Source: Oxyruncus cristatus
Lineage: Eukaryota > Chordata > Aves > Passeriformes > Cotingidae
Direction: 5' to 3'
Assembly (NCBI GenBank): GCA_013399855.1
Contig: VXAY01003218.1
Coordinates: forward strand, 1,210,662 to 1,274,661
Length of the DNA: 64,000 nucleotides
Shown here: piece after piece, positions 34,290 through 46,123 of the stretch
Position numbering within the stretch: position 1 is the stretch's first letter
How the letters are laid out: each line of letters begins with the position of its first letter
Position numbers and translations under genes: made by a program
Notes under the pieces: model-generated
Database searches by the model: none
What the model saw: only the letters and a program-made list of their open reading frames with translations
What the model was told of the DNA's origin: nothing

Positions 34290-37200
34290 TGAAAAAACCC
34301 AACCCTTTTGCCATGTGAAGACATAACCACAACATGAGCCTGCTAAAGAACAGCGTAGGGTTAATATGGGAACATCCTCTGGGAAGTCCTTGTTCCCCTG
34401 GTCTCTTGGCAGTGTTAAGCACTGATGGATCAGTGCTGTGATTTCCATAAAGCTCATCAGGAGAACGGCTCCCTCAGAAAACACAGACTCCTGGGTTATT
34501 AATAACCAGGAAGAAGTACAGTTCCTGCCTTGGGATCTCACTGTGTGCTGCACAGTGTGAATGCAGAGTCTTTCCCCTCCTCCCACGCTGGGCAGTACTG
34601 GACTGTGCTGCTCTCAGGATGCTCAAGTTGCTCTTGGTGACTTTCTTTGCTTCCAAGGTCTGTTTTTGTGTAGCTCTGGGTGCTGAGTGCATTAGTAATT
34701 CCATATCCTTCAGGAAAGCAATGTGGCTGCAGCTCCAGCAGGAAAGAGCCAGTTGCTTTTTCTGTTTTGTTGATGTCTCATGATCAAAAAGCTGACTTGG
34801 CTTCAGTAAGGTAGCTCTCTCCAAGGATCTTCCAAGTCTCTTTGAAGGAATATAATCTTCCAGGCAGCAGAAGTTTTTAATTAGCCCTTCCAGATTCATC
34901 TATTCTGGAAAAATAAAAGAAGTTGAGATTTTCTTTTTTTTTTTTTTGCCAGTCAGCCTCTGGACCCCTCCTATGTGAGATACATTTGGGGACACGGTGG
35001 GAACCAGAGTTCCATGAAACAGGAGAAGGAGCTTTAGGAATGAGGTTGTGGTACCCTGCAGTGCCAGGAGGCTCCCGACGGTGGAGCTCAGATATTCCCG
35101 GCCGGCAGCAGCTCGAAATCAATCTGTGCTGGATGTCACAGTAAATAAGTTCATTTTGCAATGCAGTATTAAGTATAAAATGTGAATTAAAAATGGAGTT
35201 TTCAGTCTTACTTGGTTGGACTTCAGCGTGTTGAGGCAAATCCGTCCCAAAGCGGCGCTGTGAAATGCGTGGTTGCCTTCATTCCTGCCCGATTCCTCAG
35301 GGCAAGTCCCTTATCCAGCACTGTTACAAGTGCAGAAGGAGCACTGCCAAAATACACAGGCCCAGATATGAGACAGAAATAGAGCTGGACTGAGCTGGAG
35401 CTCAGGCTGGAGAAGGGATTTGAAGGGCACTGTGAGCTGAGCTTTATTCGGTTCGGCCTGTTGTTAACAAGGGGAAATAAACACAAACAGAGCGGGAGCT
35501 GATGGCCTTCTCAGATGTTCAGTGGAACAGCTCCCAGGCTGTACAGTGAGGAGCTCAGCCCTCAGCAGCTGCTTGGCCTGGACTGTAAGCTCGGGGAAGC
35601 ACATTCCTCAAAGCTGTTTTTTCCCTCGTGTCTGCTGATGCCTTTTGTTGCTGGAAAACGTCTGCACTGGGGGCAGTGCTGGGCAGCCAGGCACAAACCC
35701 AAACCCTCTGGACACGGGGAGCTGCAGGAGAGCAGGGACAGCAGTTCTGTGTGAGTTAGTGTGCTGGGATGGAGCTCGGACTCAAGGCTTGGATTGCAGG
35801 CACCACCTGGCTGTAGGAGCTTCCCATCATCTCCCAGGCTCCCTCAGCCCTCTGGCCTCTCCCAGGGACTACTGGCTGGGTTGCCAGCCCTGTGTGTGTG
35901 TGTGATTTGGGCAACCACCTACAGGGGCTGGGCAGAGGCAGCTCAGACACCCTGGCTGCTGCCCCCGTGGAACAGACCTCTGGGGCTGTTCAAAGGCCAT
36001 CGTGAGGGAGCATTTCAGGATTCGGCTCGTTTGCTTGTTCCTGGAGAGGGGACAAAACCTTGCTTTGTGTTAATCTTTTTGGGACATTTTAGTAGCCATA
36101 ATAGTCATAACTTGACTCCACGTGGTTAAAACTTGAAGTGTTCTGGTCTCTTTGCCTCTTAGTTGTGCACCAGGAATAGACAAAACCTTCTAGAGGGGAC
36201 GTTCAGGTGGATTGTTTCCTCAGAACAGTAGTCAACCTGTAGTTCTACTTAATTCAAACTTTCTTTTTCTTATTTGCAGCCAGAGGGAGCAGATCTTGTG
36301 TCTGGTTCCATGGTGTGATGTACCACTCGTGCAAGGGGCTTGAGAAGCTCTGAGGCTATTCTGTGCACCACCCATTGAAGAAAGAATTTGTGGCAAGCCT
36401 GGATTTATTTTATCCCTCTCTGGGGAGAGGAGGTCACTCTGCACACCCTGTGGTTTGTGACTGTAGCTCTCAGGAGGTGGAGATAACAGTTGTGCTGGTC
36501 GTTACTGTACTGGGCCAGTCTGCCCCGGATTTGTATTGTTTATCACTGCACATGGTTCATAACTTTCAGACAACCACATCTGAGGCCCATGAGCCAAACT
36601 TTGTGCTTGTTGCAGTAGACAAAAGGTGAGAATATTAGATTTTATCCACTGTGGGCCCAGTGAGCTTTTCTTTTCCGAGAAATTAAACATATATCATACG
36701 TTTTTTCCTTTTTTTTTTTTGACTATTGTTATTTTCCTTAAAAAACCCCAAAAAAATCATGGGCTCATAACTATTATAACAATGGGAAATAATGATACAA
36801 ACGTGGCACTTACTAAGGGACATTGTTACCAAAACCTGTGGTAGAATGAAGCACAAGGCTTTACATTCGGCCTTTTTTTTTTCTGGACGGTGTAGTAATA
36901 CTTTTCTAGCTTATATTTTCGGAGTCAGCGGCTTGGTTTTAGCAGTGTGTGGTAGCAGTTTGCAGTCATTTCGGTTGCATTAAACCATAATGGTAAAAAC
37001 AACCCTCTGTGTGTATTTGTCGGCTGTGTGAGGAACAAAAACAGTCAGTGCCCCTTGAGCTGGCAATGAGAAGTGTTTTGTTTAGTTGTACCTGTGTGAT
37101 GACCCTGTGTGACGAGTCCTGGGAAGCACTTCCAGTGGCAGCTCATGTGGGATCTGCGGTGGGGGGAAGTTCTGGCTGGCAGGACCCAATTTGCTGTTAG

Positions 37201-38960
37201 GAAATGAGGGGTTTGTGCTCCCGGGCCCCCAGGACAGACAGCTGGTGAGGAACTCTGGCAGCACTCTGATTCCTTAATCCTTGGAGGGAGCTGCTCCTGA
37301 AGGTCTGCAGAAGAATTAGAGGCAGAGCTTTACAAAGAACTGGATACAATCCTCTCCTTTCTCTGAGAAGAGCATTAAATCAGATAAAGCTCAGTGCTCA
37401 GCACTCTCAAGGAATTATTCCACACCAGTTTCTTTTGGCAGTAATCTTGGTTTGAGCATTTAGGCTGTCCCAGCTGATTATTCCCGCTCCTTAAACATCT
37501 CTTTACTTGTGGTGAAAATTATTTCTCATACATATATACATATAAATGGGCAGGCAGGGGTGTGTATGTCTGTATAAGAACATATATGTCTGTGTATGTA
37601 TATATGAAACCCATGTTAGTCTCTTGATCCCCAGAACTGTCAGCATTGCTGTAGCCCAGTGCTAAACTTGCCAGTCCACTTCACAAATAAAAAAGGACGT
37701 GAAATACAATGGTCACCCAGGTTTTCTGTGTGTTACAAGGTGGGGAAAACTTCTTATTAGTGAGCTGTAGACCATGTAATGAAGAAATAACTGAATATAA
37801 ATTATTATTGCTATTAAAAATATCCGTGGTTTTCTGCTGTTCTGTGGTTGGGTTTTGGGGTTTGGTTCTTCCTTTCTTCTTTTTTCATTTGTAGTGTTGT
37901 AATTCTGAAGAATGTATTTCTTTTGAAGTATCCAAAGGTGTGGAGATTTTGGGGGGGATCTCTTATTTATCTGTTTATTTAGTTTTTAATCCTGGATAAG
38001 GTTTTGCATTAGGGAAACGTCCTTGCTGTGAATGAGGAGAAGGAATTCTGTGGCTGAGAGTGCTCCACAGGACTCAGCATCTCTGCCAAAATTCCATCAG
38101 CTACCAACTATCAATTAGAGCTTTTTTTTTTTTCCTTCTGGCGCAAACAAATGCAGTGTTCTGAGTTGAGGAGAGGTAGGCAAATGGCTTCCATATTCCT
38201 TTGCTAGATGTCCGGGAGCATCCAGCTGTCCCGAGCAGACATTTGGTGCAGATGTGCTCCGTGGTCAGAACAGGGAGCGCCAAAAGTGCAATCCCCCTCG
38301 GTGTAATTACGTGTGACTGTGTGTCCTGGGGAATGTGTGGTTTTCCCAACTCAGCTTGTACATAAACATGGAGCCATGTGTGGCACAAAGCCATGGAAAA
38401 ACAGCAGGGCCTTTAGGAATGGCCAGTTTCCCGGGTTACCACAGGCTTTTCTCCTTAGTTACAGAGGAGCTGGTTTTGACCAGCTATGCCCCAGAAAGGA
38501 AGGATCAGAATCCTGTTTCTCCACTTTGGTGTTGTCATAGTTGTTTAATTCCTCAGGTACAAGCTCAGATGCCACAGTGGCTACATTGAGTTTTGTGATT
38601 TAAGTTTAGGAAATCCAGTTTTTGTTCAGGAATGTGCAGCCATTCCTTTAAACATTTCCTTTCTACTGCTATTAGCTTATGTGTGTGTGCAACATCAAGT
38701 CTTGGATCCCCAGGTCAGTGTGACAGAACTGACATTTACACTGTGCTTGGCAGACAAGAGGGTTCAGTTGCTGCCTCACAAAGCCTTGATGCCTTGCTGG
38801 GGCTTTTTCAGGGTTTTGACCTTTCCACGCTCCCCCTGGAGGACCAGGAAAACTTAGAATGATGAGCAGTGGGGAGACACCCCCCAGCAAACTACACCAA
38901 ACATTCCCATATAGGTGCCTAAAATGGATTCATATTTCAGCATCAGGATGGAAAAACACA

Positions 38961-39100
38961 CCTGCCCATCCCTGGAAGTGTCCAAGGCCAGGCTGAACAG
39001 GGCTTGGAGCAGCCTGGGCTAGTGGAAGGTGTCCCTGCCCAGGGCAGGGGGTGGGATGAGGTGACCTGTAAGGTCCCTTCTAACCCAAACCACTCTGTTA
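38961..39100 (+). mobile_element. CR1 fragment, 3' end, sense
   Basis: It contains CCTGGAAGTGTCCAAGGCCA, GCTAGTGGAAGGTGTCCCTG and GGTCCCTTCTAACCCAAACC. Confidence 0.9.
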
Positions 39101-39297
39101 GAGTATTCCATGTGTCAACCCTTGCCTAATGAACTAGTGAAGTTAAAAGAAGTGCTGTTTTCTTCTACTTGCTGCATTTGCAGAATGTAGTTTCTGAGTG
39201 AATATTTTGTATTTGGAATGACAGGTTTGTAACTCTGCTGGATTTGAGTGATGTCTGACTTGTGTCATGCAGTTATTGAGACTTGGGGCCATTTTGG

Positions 39298-39353
39298 ATG
39301 CGGAGTCAATGATTCCAGGGGTCTTTTCCAGCCTGAATGGTTGTATGGATCTG
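39298..39353 (+). mobile_element. short CR1-like 3' end, sense
   Basis: AGTCAATGATTCCAGGGGTC and TTTTCCAGCCTGAATGGTTG resemble the 'GATGATCTT' class tail. The piece is too short for certainty. Confidence 0.5.
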
Positions 39354-39562
39354 TTGTGCAGCCGTTGCACTGAGCTGCACTGAGCCCCTCATTCTGTGTC
39401 CAGAGTCACCACTGCAGCTTGATTTACACTTTACAACTTCTGAGGTTCTTATTGTATTGGTAGTTTAAGCCTCTGTAAGAACTTTGTGGTGTGTTTCATG
39501 AGAGCTTGCCGTTCTTTCCAAGGGTCCTTTTTGAAGATAGCTCCCAGCAGGCAAGTAAGACT

Positions 39563-39812
39563 TGAGGAAATGGCTGGAGCTGTACCAGGGCAGGGGCAGG
39601 TTGGATCTCAGGACAAGGTTCTTCCCCCAGAGGGTGGTTGGCACTGACCAGGCTCCCCAGGGCAGTGGGCACAGCCCCAAGGCTGCCAGAGCTCCAGGAG
39701 GGTTTGGACAACGCTCTGAGGGACAGGGGGGATTGTTGGGGTGTCTGTGCAGGGCCAGGAGCTGGACTGGATGGTCCTTGGGGGTCCCTTCCAGCTCAGG
39801 ATAGTCTGTGAT
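39563..39812 (+). mobile_element. CR1 fragment, third sequence class, sense
   Basis: It contains GAGGGTGGTTGGCACTGACC, GGGATTGTTGGGGTGTCTGT and CTGGACTGGATGGTCCTTGG, ending GGATAGTCTGTGAT. This wording matches a distinct avian CR1 subfamily. Confidence 0.85.
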
Positions 39813-41513
39813 AAACTCAAAGCACTTCTCCAATGTCCTCTCACTTTTCTCCCTCCTGAGCACTTTGAAGGCCTGTGTTCCCCTCGCTGCTCAAACGGCC
39901 TCGCTTGGGTTGCACCTCCAGGCCACAGAGTGAGGATGAAGGACAGTGGAGCTGGTGGAGGCTGAGAAGGCAGCAGGTCACTCGTGCTGGTGGCACGGCT
40001 CCTGATCCAGGTGCCATGTCCCAGGGCAGCTCTGTGCTGAGCTCTCAGCAGAGGGCAGCTGGAGCTGTGGTGTGATCCTGCAGGAAGCTTGGCCAAGGGC
40101 TCTGGCTTGGCATTGCAGCCAGCCCTGGCTGCCTGAGGGGAACAAGGCCAAGTTCTCATCCCAGCCTACCTGATGGGCTGTTTCAGCTTAGCTGGGGTAG
40201 TATTGTTTTTCAGATCTTTATTTTATAGGGGGAAAAAAAGCCTTTCCAAAGGATTTACTGCTTCAGATGGAAAAACCTAATCTCTCAGCTGCTGGGAGTA
40301 ATGGAGCCAGTGGGGTTGCGTGGATAAACCCCACTCAGTGGTGTGCTTTACAACAGTGGTTGTCAGGGGATACGTTTGAAGGAAAACAATTCGGAGGGAG
40401 CTTTATTACAGGTGCTGGCTTTAAAGGATGCCCGAAGGACAGCGGTGCCTGGTGGAGTGGGAGCAGTGGGATCACGGCAGGATGAGGTGTGGGAAGGAAT
40501 GGTGAGTCCTTAGAGCAGCTCTTTTGATCGTGCTGTAGTGTTTTAGTACATGACATGCACAGATAAATGACTCACAGCCATACAAAAAAACCCCTAAGAC
40601 AGTTTAATGTTCTAGGAAAGGTTTTGTGTGATCTCTTGGGTGCCTTTCAAACAAATGAAACCCTACACTTAGCAAAAGGCACTCGTAAATAGAGCCCCCC
40701 CCAGCAAACAGGGGTGTGTTAGAGTAGACCTTAGTGATGGCTGCTGTTGAGACTGCAGTGAAATAAAACTTTGGACTGTTTAATGCAGAAAAATGTGTAG
40801 ATTATATAGAATATAAGTGCATATTAACTTTTATAGAGCTGGGAAAGTGCTGTGTGGTCTGCTGAGGCAGCACTTCCCTGTGAGCCACAGCTGCATTGAA
40901 TTGGCTCCGCTGCGCTTTCCTGCTTTGCTTTTCCCCTGGCAGCACAATTGTGCCCCGTTTTATCTGGAGGGACTCAGCTGATCCCTTGGAGTGCTTTGGG
41001 CACTCAGCTGGCAGAGATCCGTGTGTGTGTATTTGTATTTCTTGGTTTCTGGCACAGCACCCCGACCCTGCGGAGCTGGGAGGGTGCCAGCGCTGGCCCT
41101 GGGCCGGGGCAGGAATGCAGAGCACCAGCGCCAAGGCAGATGAAGGTGCACAGGCAGCAAATCACAGCCACAGGAAACCAGCTGGCTGGAGTCACACTGG
41201 ATACCGTCGGCAAGGGAGCTGTTGGAGGGGCAGAGGGACAGCTCAGTGGCATTGGGAAGTGCTCACATACCTGCTGCTGTTGCTTACGCACCCCAGGCCA
41301 CGGCAGTTTGATGTCCTGCCTTTCATTATAGACAAAGACATGGAAAACGTCATGAATAAAGTTGTTCCTGCTTTGGTTCTTTCTGGCAGCTCCTGCAATC
41401 TCAGCTCCTACACTGGGATTGGGTATGGGGCTCACACAGGGATTTTCCAGCCAGAGGTATATAGTTCTTTTCAGGGAAGAGATGTGGCACCTCTTCTTTT
41501 TGCTTTTCTTTCT

Positions 41514-41518
41514 NGCAC

Positions 41519-41567
<49 letters not shown>
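41514..41567. repeat. ambiguous base followed by 46-base T run
   Basis: An N at 41,514 is followed, after six bases, by 46 consecutive T. On the - strand this is a long poly(A). It may be a retroposon tail or a homopolymer of uncertain length. Confidence 0.9.
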
Positions 41568-41568
<1 letters not shown>

Positions 41569-41650
41569 ATTTTCTTTCTTTTTTTTGCATGGGTAAAGGT
41601 ACAAAGGCAGTATGTGTGTTCTGTCCAGAAAGACCTCCTCCTGTTTACCT

Positions 41651-42003
41651 AGAATCACTCATGGAGTGGTTTGGGTGGGAAGGGACCTTAAAGCCCATCC
41701 AGTCCCAAACCCCTGCCCTGGGCAGGGACACCTTCCACCAGCCCAGGTTGCTCCAAGTCCTATCCAGCCTGGCCTTGGACACTTCCAGGGCTGGGGCAGC
41801 CACAGCTTCTCTGGGCAACCTGTGCCAGGGCCTCCCAGGGAAGGATTCCTTCCCAGTATTCCCTCTATCCCTGCCCTGTGGCAGTGGGAAGCCATTCCCC
41901 TTGTCCTGTCCCCAGTCCCTCTCCAGCTCTCCTGGAGCCCCTTTAGGTACTTAGGCTGCTGTAAGGTCTTCCCAAAGCCTTTTCTTCTCCAGGTTGAAGA
42001 GCT
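41651..42003 (-). mobile_element. CR1 fragment, about 350 bp, antisense
   Basis: It starts AGAATCACTCATGGAGTGGT and continues through CTTGGACACTTCCAGGGCTG to CCAGTCCCTCTCCAGCTCTC and a diverged TTTTCTTCTCCAGGTTGAAG. It ends about 330 bp before HMCN1 exon 2. Confidence 0.92.
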
Positions 42004-42333
42004 CTTTCTGGAAAAATACATTATTCCTTGGTCCAGCCACATTTGTTTTGGGGACTTTTGTTCCCTTCTGATTACTAAGCAATGAAATGTTTGGTCAAGA
42101 TCAAAGGTGGAAGAAAGACAGCTTTATGTGCCTGTAAATGTTTAAGACTCACAGGAATTGGTCATACTGGAATCATATAAAGTTACTAGATTTGGAATCA
42201 TGGGTTTCGGTGCTGGGGGTCTCATCCTCAACTGTTCCTTTCTGTTAATGCTTTTAGTTTCATTTATTTACTATCAGATGCGTTTTCATAACTTTGTGTT
42301 TGCCTCATATTTTTAATTTTTTTTTGATCTTAG

Positions 42334-42404
42334 AAATTGGTCCAGTGACAATAACCACAGATCCCAAGAAATTTCAATTTGAACTCAGGGAACTTTATGT
42401 TCAG
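42334..42404 (+). CDS. HMCN1: HMCN1 exon 2: VWA domain
   Basis: This short exon (71 nt) completes codon 90 (Glu) and runs to Q113, reading EIGPVTITTDPKKF and then FELRELYVQ, as in vertebrate HMCN1. The acceptor follows a T-rich tract (TTTTGATCTTAG). The donor is CAG|GTGAGT, a strong consensus. The exon leaves in phase 0, matching exon 3. It lies 25.6 kb after exon 1. Confidence 0.95.
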
Positions 42405-42577
42405 GTGAGTAACTTCTTTGTGGTTCTAGCAAAGACTCCATGTCCTTATGCTAATCTTTCTTTTTTTGCTGAAATTCCTGCTACAAGGATTCCTGAGGGT
42501 GTAGGTCACTCACCTCTGCCATTTTACCTGCACAAACTGTCCTCCTTCTGTTCTCTGGTCATCTTAATTTATGCCCA

Positions 42578-42683
42578 CCGCCCTGGGGAGCCTGGTCAGT
42601 GCCCAACCACCCTCTGAGGGAAGGACCTGTTCCTGAGATCCAACCTGGCCCTGCCCTGACACAGCTCCAGCCCTTCCCTCAGG
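42578..42683 (-). mobile_element. CR1 fragment, antisense
   Basis: CCCTGGGGAGCCTGGTCAGT, GCCCAACCACCCTCTGAGGG and TGAGATCCAACCTGGCCCTG are the reverse complement of the class seen at 39,563-39,812. Confidence 0.8.
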
Positions 42684-43863
42684 TGATGCAAAGAAGGGGA
42701 AGCATTGGAATGGAGTTACCCTGACTGGCAGAAAACATGTTCCTATTGTCTTGTCTTTAATCAAGCAAAGTACCCCTGACCTGTGGAAAGCCTTGCTGGA
42801 GTCAGCAGTGCCGGACAGGCTCCCCCTCACAAACTGGCTCAGGGTGTAATCCCTGCAGGAACAGATTGCTTGAAGGTTAAAAGTTGGCAGAAGGTTTGAG
42901 TTCAGAGCAAACAATAGCTATTATGCTTTCCTCTTTCATGGGGAAGTTCAAAAGTCCTTCCAGATGTTTTGTTTTCTCAGTAGTTATGGGCAATATGGGC
43001 AGCTGTTTCTAAAAGGTAACATGATTTAGATGAAGCTTTTGGGAATTACAAACTCTGTTTCCAAGCAAGATGTTTAAAAATTACTGCCTGACGAAGTGTA
43101 GGTTTCTTTCTTTAATGCTGATTGATTGCATATTTCATAATGACTTCCAAGATGTGCTCCTTCAGCTAAATGAGGGCTGTCACTGACCTGGTGAAGAACT
43201 CGATCCTGAGTTACCTGTGTGTGATCTGGAAGTAACTGGGAATCATTCTTGTGGACAGCATGACAAGGACTTGGCCCTGGGTGGCAGCGGCTCCTTGGTG
43301 TCTCTATTTTTTTAAGAGTTAAGCAGATTTTTTGTGTATTCCAGCAGTAAATTTTCACAATGGATACTCATTTGCATAAGCATGGTGCTGAAATCTTGTC
43401 TGTGTAACAACCTTTCGAAGTGCATTCACACAGTTGGAGTGTTCCATGGCCCTGGGGTTCCATGCCAATGCACTTGTGTCAGCAGCTGTGAAAAGGCCTG
43501 ATTTGAGCATTGCTCAGTGCAAAAACGACAACTTCATGAATGAAATAGCATTCTGTAAGCCTGGTGGTAGTGCTTTTTTATTCAGATGCTAGGCTTACCC
43601 ATTTGTAGGTGTTTCCAATGCCGTTTCAGTAAACAGATACTAACTGGGGGGATAGTAGAGATGAGCTCAGCTGACAACCTCCCTTTGTGCGTGCCTGTCC
43701 AAACTGAAGGGAGAATGAGGCGTGCTGGGCTTTCCTCACTGTCTTTCCAGAGGGCTTCATAGGGTAATTGTAACCATATTGAATTTGGAAAGAAAGGCAG
43801 GAAAGATTGAATGGAAAATTTTCCCATTTTTTTAAAATAAAGGCAATACAGCAGGTTAAATGG

Positions 43864-44072
43864 TAGGAAGGAATCCTTCCCTGGGAGGGTGGGGAGGCCC
43901 TGGCACAGGTTGCCCAGAGAAGCTGTGGCTGCCCCAGCCCTGGAAGTGTCCAAGGCCAGGTTGGACAGGACTTGGAGCAACCTGGGCTAGTGAAGGTGTC
44001 CCTGCCCATGGCAGGGGGTGGGACTGGATGGGCTTTAAGGTCCCTTCCCACCCAAACCATTCTGTGATGATG
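43864..44072 (+). mobile_element. CR1 fragment, 3' end, sense
   Basis: It runs from AGGAAGGAATCCTTCCCTGG through GGTTGGACAGGACTTGGAGC to AAACCATTCTGTGATGATGA. It is one of the best preserved copies in the window. Confidence 0.93.
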
Positions 44073-45317
44073 AGTTGTAGCTCTACCCAGCTGCCTTTTG
44101 AAAATACTGTTCTACATCATGGCAATAAAAAGAAATTCTCCCTTGAATTTCAGGCTGTCTGGAGTCTGCCACTTGCTTTCCCCATAAAAGTACAGCCAGG
44201 TGCAGGAAGGACTGACAGAAAAAGAGTGATGGCTCTTACATGACTTCTAGAAAGAATAATGGCAAAGTGCTTATTCTTTAACATAGATAAGGAATTTATT
44301 GATATTCCTGCTTTGAAATGGGATTAAGAATACTGAAAGATTAAACTTGTTATCAACATGAACATTGAGAACAACCAAGTTCTCTGGTATGAGGGACTGA
44401 GAGGCAGGTTTTTGTTCTGGTTTGTGTGTCGATGTGAATGTTTAACCCCAAAACATAATTTTTGATGGCATCTCAAGAACTAAAATTCACTGTGGCAACT
44501 GCATTACATTTTTACCTCTTCCTTCCCAGCATGTGGAGATTGTATATACATGCATGTGAAGGTGTGTTGGTGCTAAAAATGAAAGAAATCAACTTTATAT
44601 TAAATGCTGAACATGCAGAGCTCTGTTGCAGTTGACAAGGGCAGGTTTCAGAGCTCATATCAACTTTTTGGAAAGCTCCATCTCCAATATGCCAAGTTAA
44701 TTTTTATGAGAGCTAAAGTCAACTTTTATTTAAACAGTATTTTTCCCAAATTCTTAATTTAGGAAGAGAAACTGATCCTTTCCTATAAAGCTCAAGTCAT
44801 ACTTGGAAGCATTTTGATTAAACACATGCTCTGAAAAGCCTCCAGCTCCGCAGCTGCTGCAGTGCAGGTCTCTGGGAGAGAGTGCCCCTGTGCTCAGCTC
44901 CTGCCCCTGTGGGAAGTCCAGGGCAGATTCCTGCTGTTCTGGTGTCCAAAGTGTTCCTGGAGCCTGGCAGTGCCCGTGGGATCATCTCCCATCTGCTCAT
45001 GCCACCGGAGCCACATTGCCAGCCAGGAAGGGAGGGGTGGGAGTGGGAAATGGAGCTGCCCCGAGGGCTGGAGCTGAGCAGAACATGGATGAGTGTGACC
45101 ATGCCACCAACCACCACTCTTCCTTGGAGTTTCTCTTCCCTTTGGAATTGTCTGTGACAGCACCCTGCAGCAACCACACAGTTCTTAGGGTGAAAAAAGG
45201 GAGTAAGTGATTACAAGTGAAGAAAGTATCTGTCTTGAATGTCCCCCAAAAGTAACTGATTCGGCATGTTTCTTTTTGCTTAAAAAAATGCTCTGTTTTT
45301 CTTCTACTTGCGACCAG

Positions 45318-45476
45318 GGTGGTGGAGACTGTCCAGAGATGAGCATTGGGGCAATAAAGATCGCTCTGGAAATTTCCCTGCCTGGTTCCTTCATCTATGT
45401 CTTTACTGATGCCAGATCCAAGGATTACAGGCTGACCCATGAGGTGCTTCAGCTCATCCAGCAGAAACAGTCACAG
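45318..45476 (+). CDS. HMCN1: HMCN1 exon 3: core of VWA domain
   Basis: The exon has 53 whole codons (residues 114-166). It begins with the [18 protein letters not shown] helix typical of the hemicentin VWA domain. It also carries the beta strand and third metal-loop Asp in [10 protein letters not shown] (D144). It enters and leaves in phase 0. The acceptor is CGACCAG and the donor is CAG|GTACAG. It ends with a Gln-rich LIQQKQSQ segment, as in the human protein. Confidence 0.96.
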
Positions 45477-46000
45477 GTACAGAGGATTCGCATTCCCAGC
45501 TGGTTTGTTTTATTTAATGCCCTTCTCTCAGTGCCAAAGGGTAAAATTCTCCTGTGTGAGACTCAGTGAAACCTTTTTACAGAAGGGACCGTAACACTGC
45601 ATTCTAGGGACCTTTTTTTGTTTGTTTGTTTTTTCAAATAGAGACTTACCTGATCTGGTTGAAAAACAAAACCAAACCCCCAAACTTAAAGGAATATTCC
45701 TTGTAATATTGTAAATTGAACAGTGCAACTGAGTCTGAGACCAGGATATGTATTCTTGGCCAGCTTACCACTTACGTGGATGTTTTTATATTGCTGTAAA
45801 ATAAATGCTGTGTGAAGCACAGGGCTGACAGATGAGCATCAGTGTAAAGGGGTTCTTGTCTGTTCCTTTTCTTCTCCATAGCCTTTTCCATCAGCCCTGA
45901 GTGCAGTGATGCTGTCCTTCATACAGAGTAATAAGCCCAGCAATGTTTTCCTGAAATATGTCCCCTGCGCCCTCTGATTTCCTCTTTGTTTCCAACGCAG
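45477..46000 (+). other. HMCN1: HMCN1 intron 3 (524 bp)
   Basis: The intron is bounded by GTACAG and CGCAG. It contains a T-rich patch near 45,610-45,635. The 50-bp segment at 45,539-45,589 resembles one in intron 4. Confidence 0.9.
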
Positions 46001-46123
46001 GTGGTGTTTGTGCTGACTGGGGACTGCGATGACAGGGATCACATTGGCTACAAGGTCTATGAAGAAATCGCCTCAACCAGTTCTGGTCAGGTTTTTCACT
46101 TGGACAAAAAGCAAGTTAATGAG
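46001..46123 (+). CDS. HMCN1: HMCN1 exon 4: VWA domain, C-terminal part
   Basis: The exon has 41 whole codons (residues 167-207), reading [20 protein letters not shown] and then [21 protein letters not shown]. These are the last strands and helices of the VWA fold, which report on local matrix and metal binding in the family. The acceptor is CCAACGCAG and the donor is GAG|GTAACT. Only 524 bp separate it from exon 3. Confidence 0.96.

Larger units (their letters stand above)
16761..42333 (+). other. HMCN1: HMCN1 intron 1 (25.6 kb)
   Basis: The intron starts GTAGGG and ends TTAG. It contains CR1 fragments (listed separately), pyrimidine-rich tracts at about 17,290-17,440 and 18,400-18,690, an A-rich tract at about 17,519-17,545, a short ATAT/ATGTAT-rich patch at 37,530-37,610 and a 46-T run at 41,522. 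I saw no exon, RNA gene or nested gene. The remaining unique sequence has no feature that I can name. Confidence 0.85.
42405..45317 (+). other. HMCN1: HMCN1 intron 2 (2.9 kb)
   Basis: The intron is bounded by GTGAGT and CAG. It holds two CR1 fragments and otherwise no nameable feature. A GC-richer unique stretch lies at 44,830-45,100. Confidence 0.85.

Noticed and set aside
40896..41954. 352-codon + strand open frame in intron 1
   Set aside because: It runs through a poly-T tract, an ambiguous base and an antisense CR1, giving a poly-Phe stretch. It is not a plausible protein.
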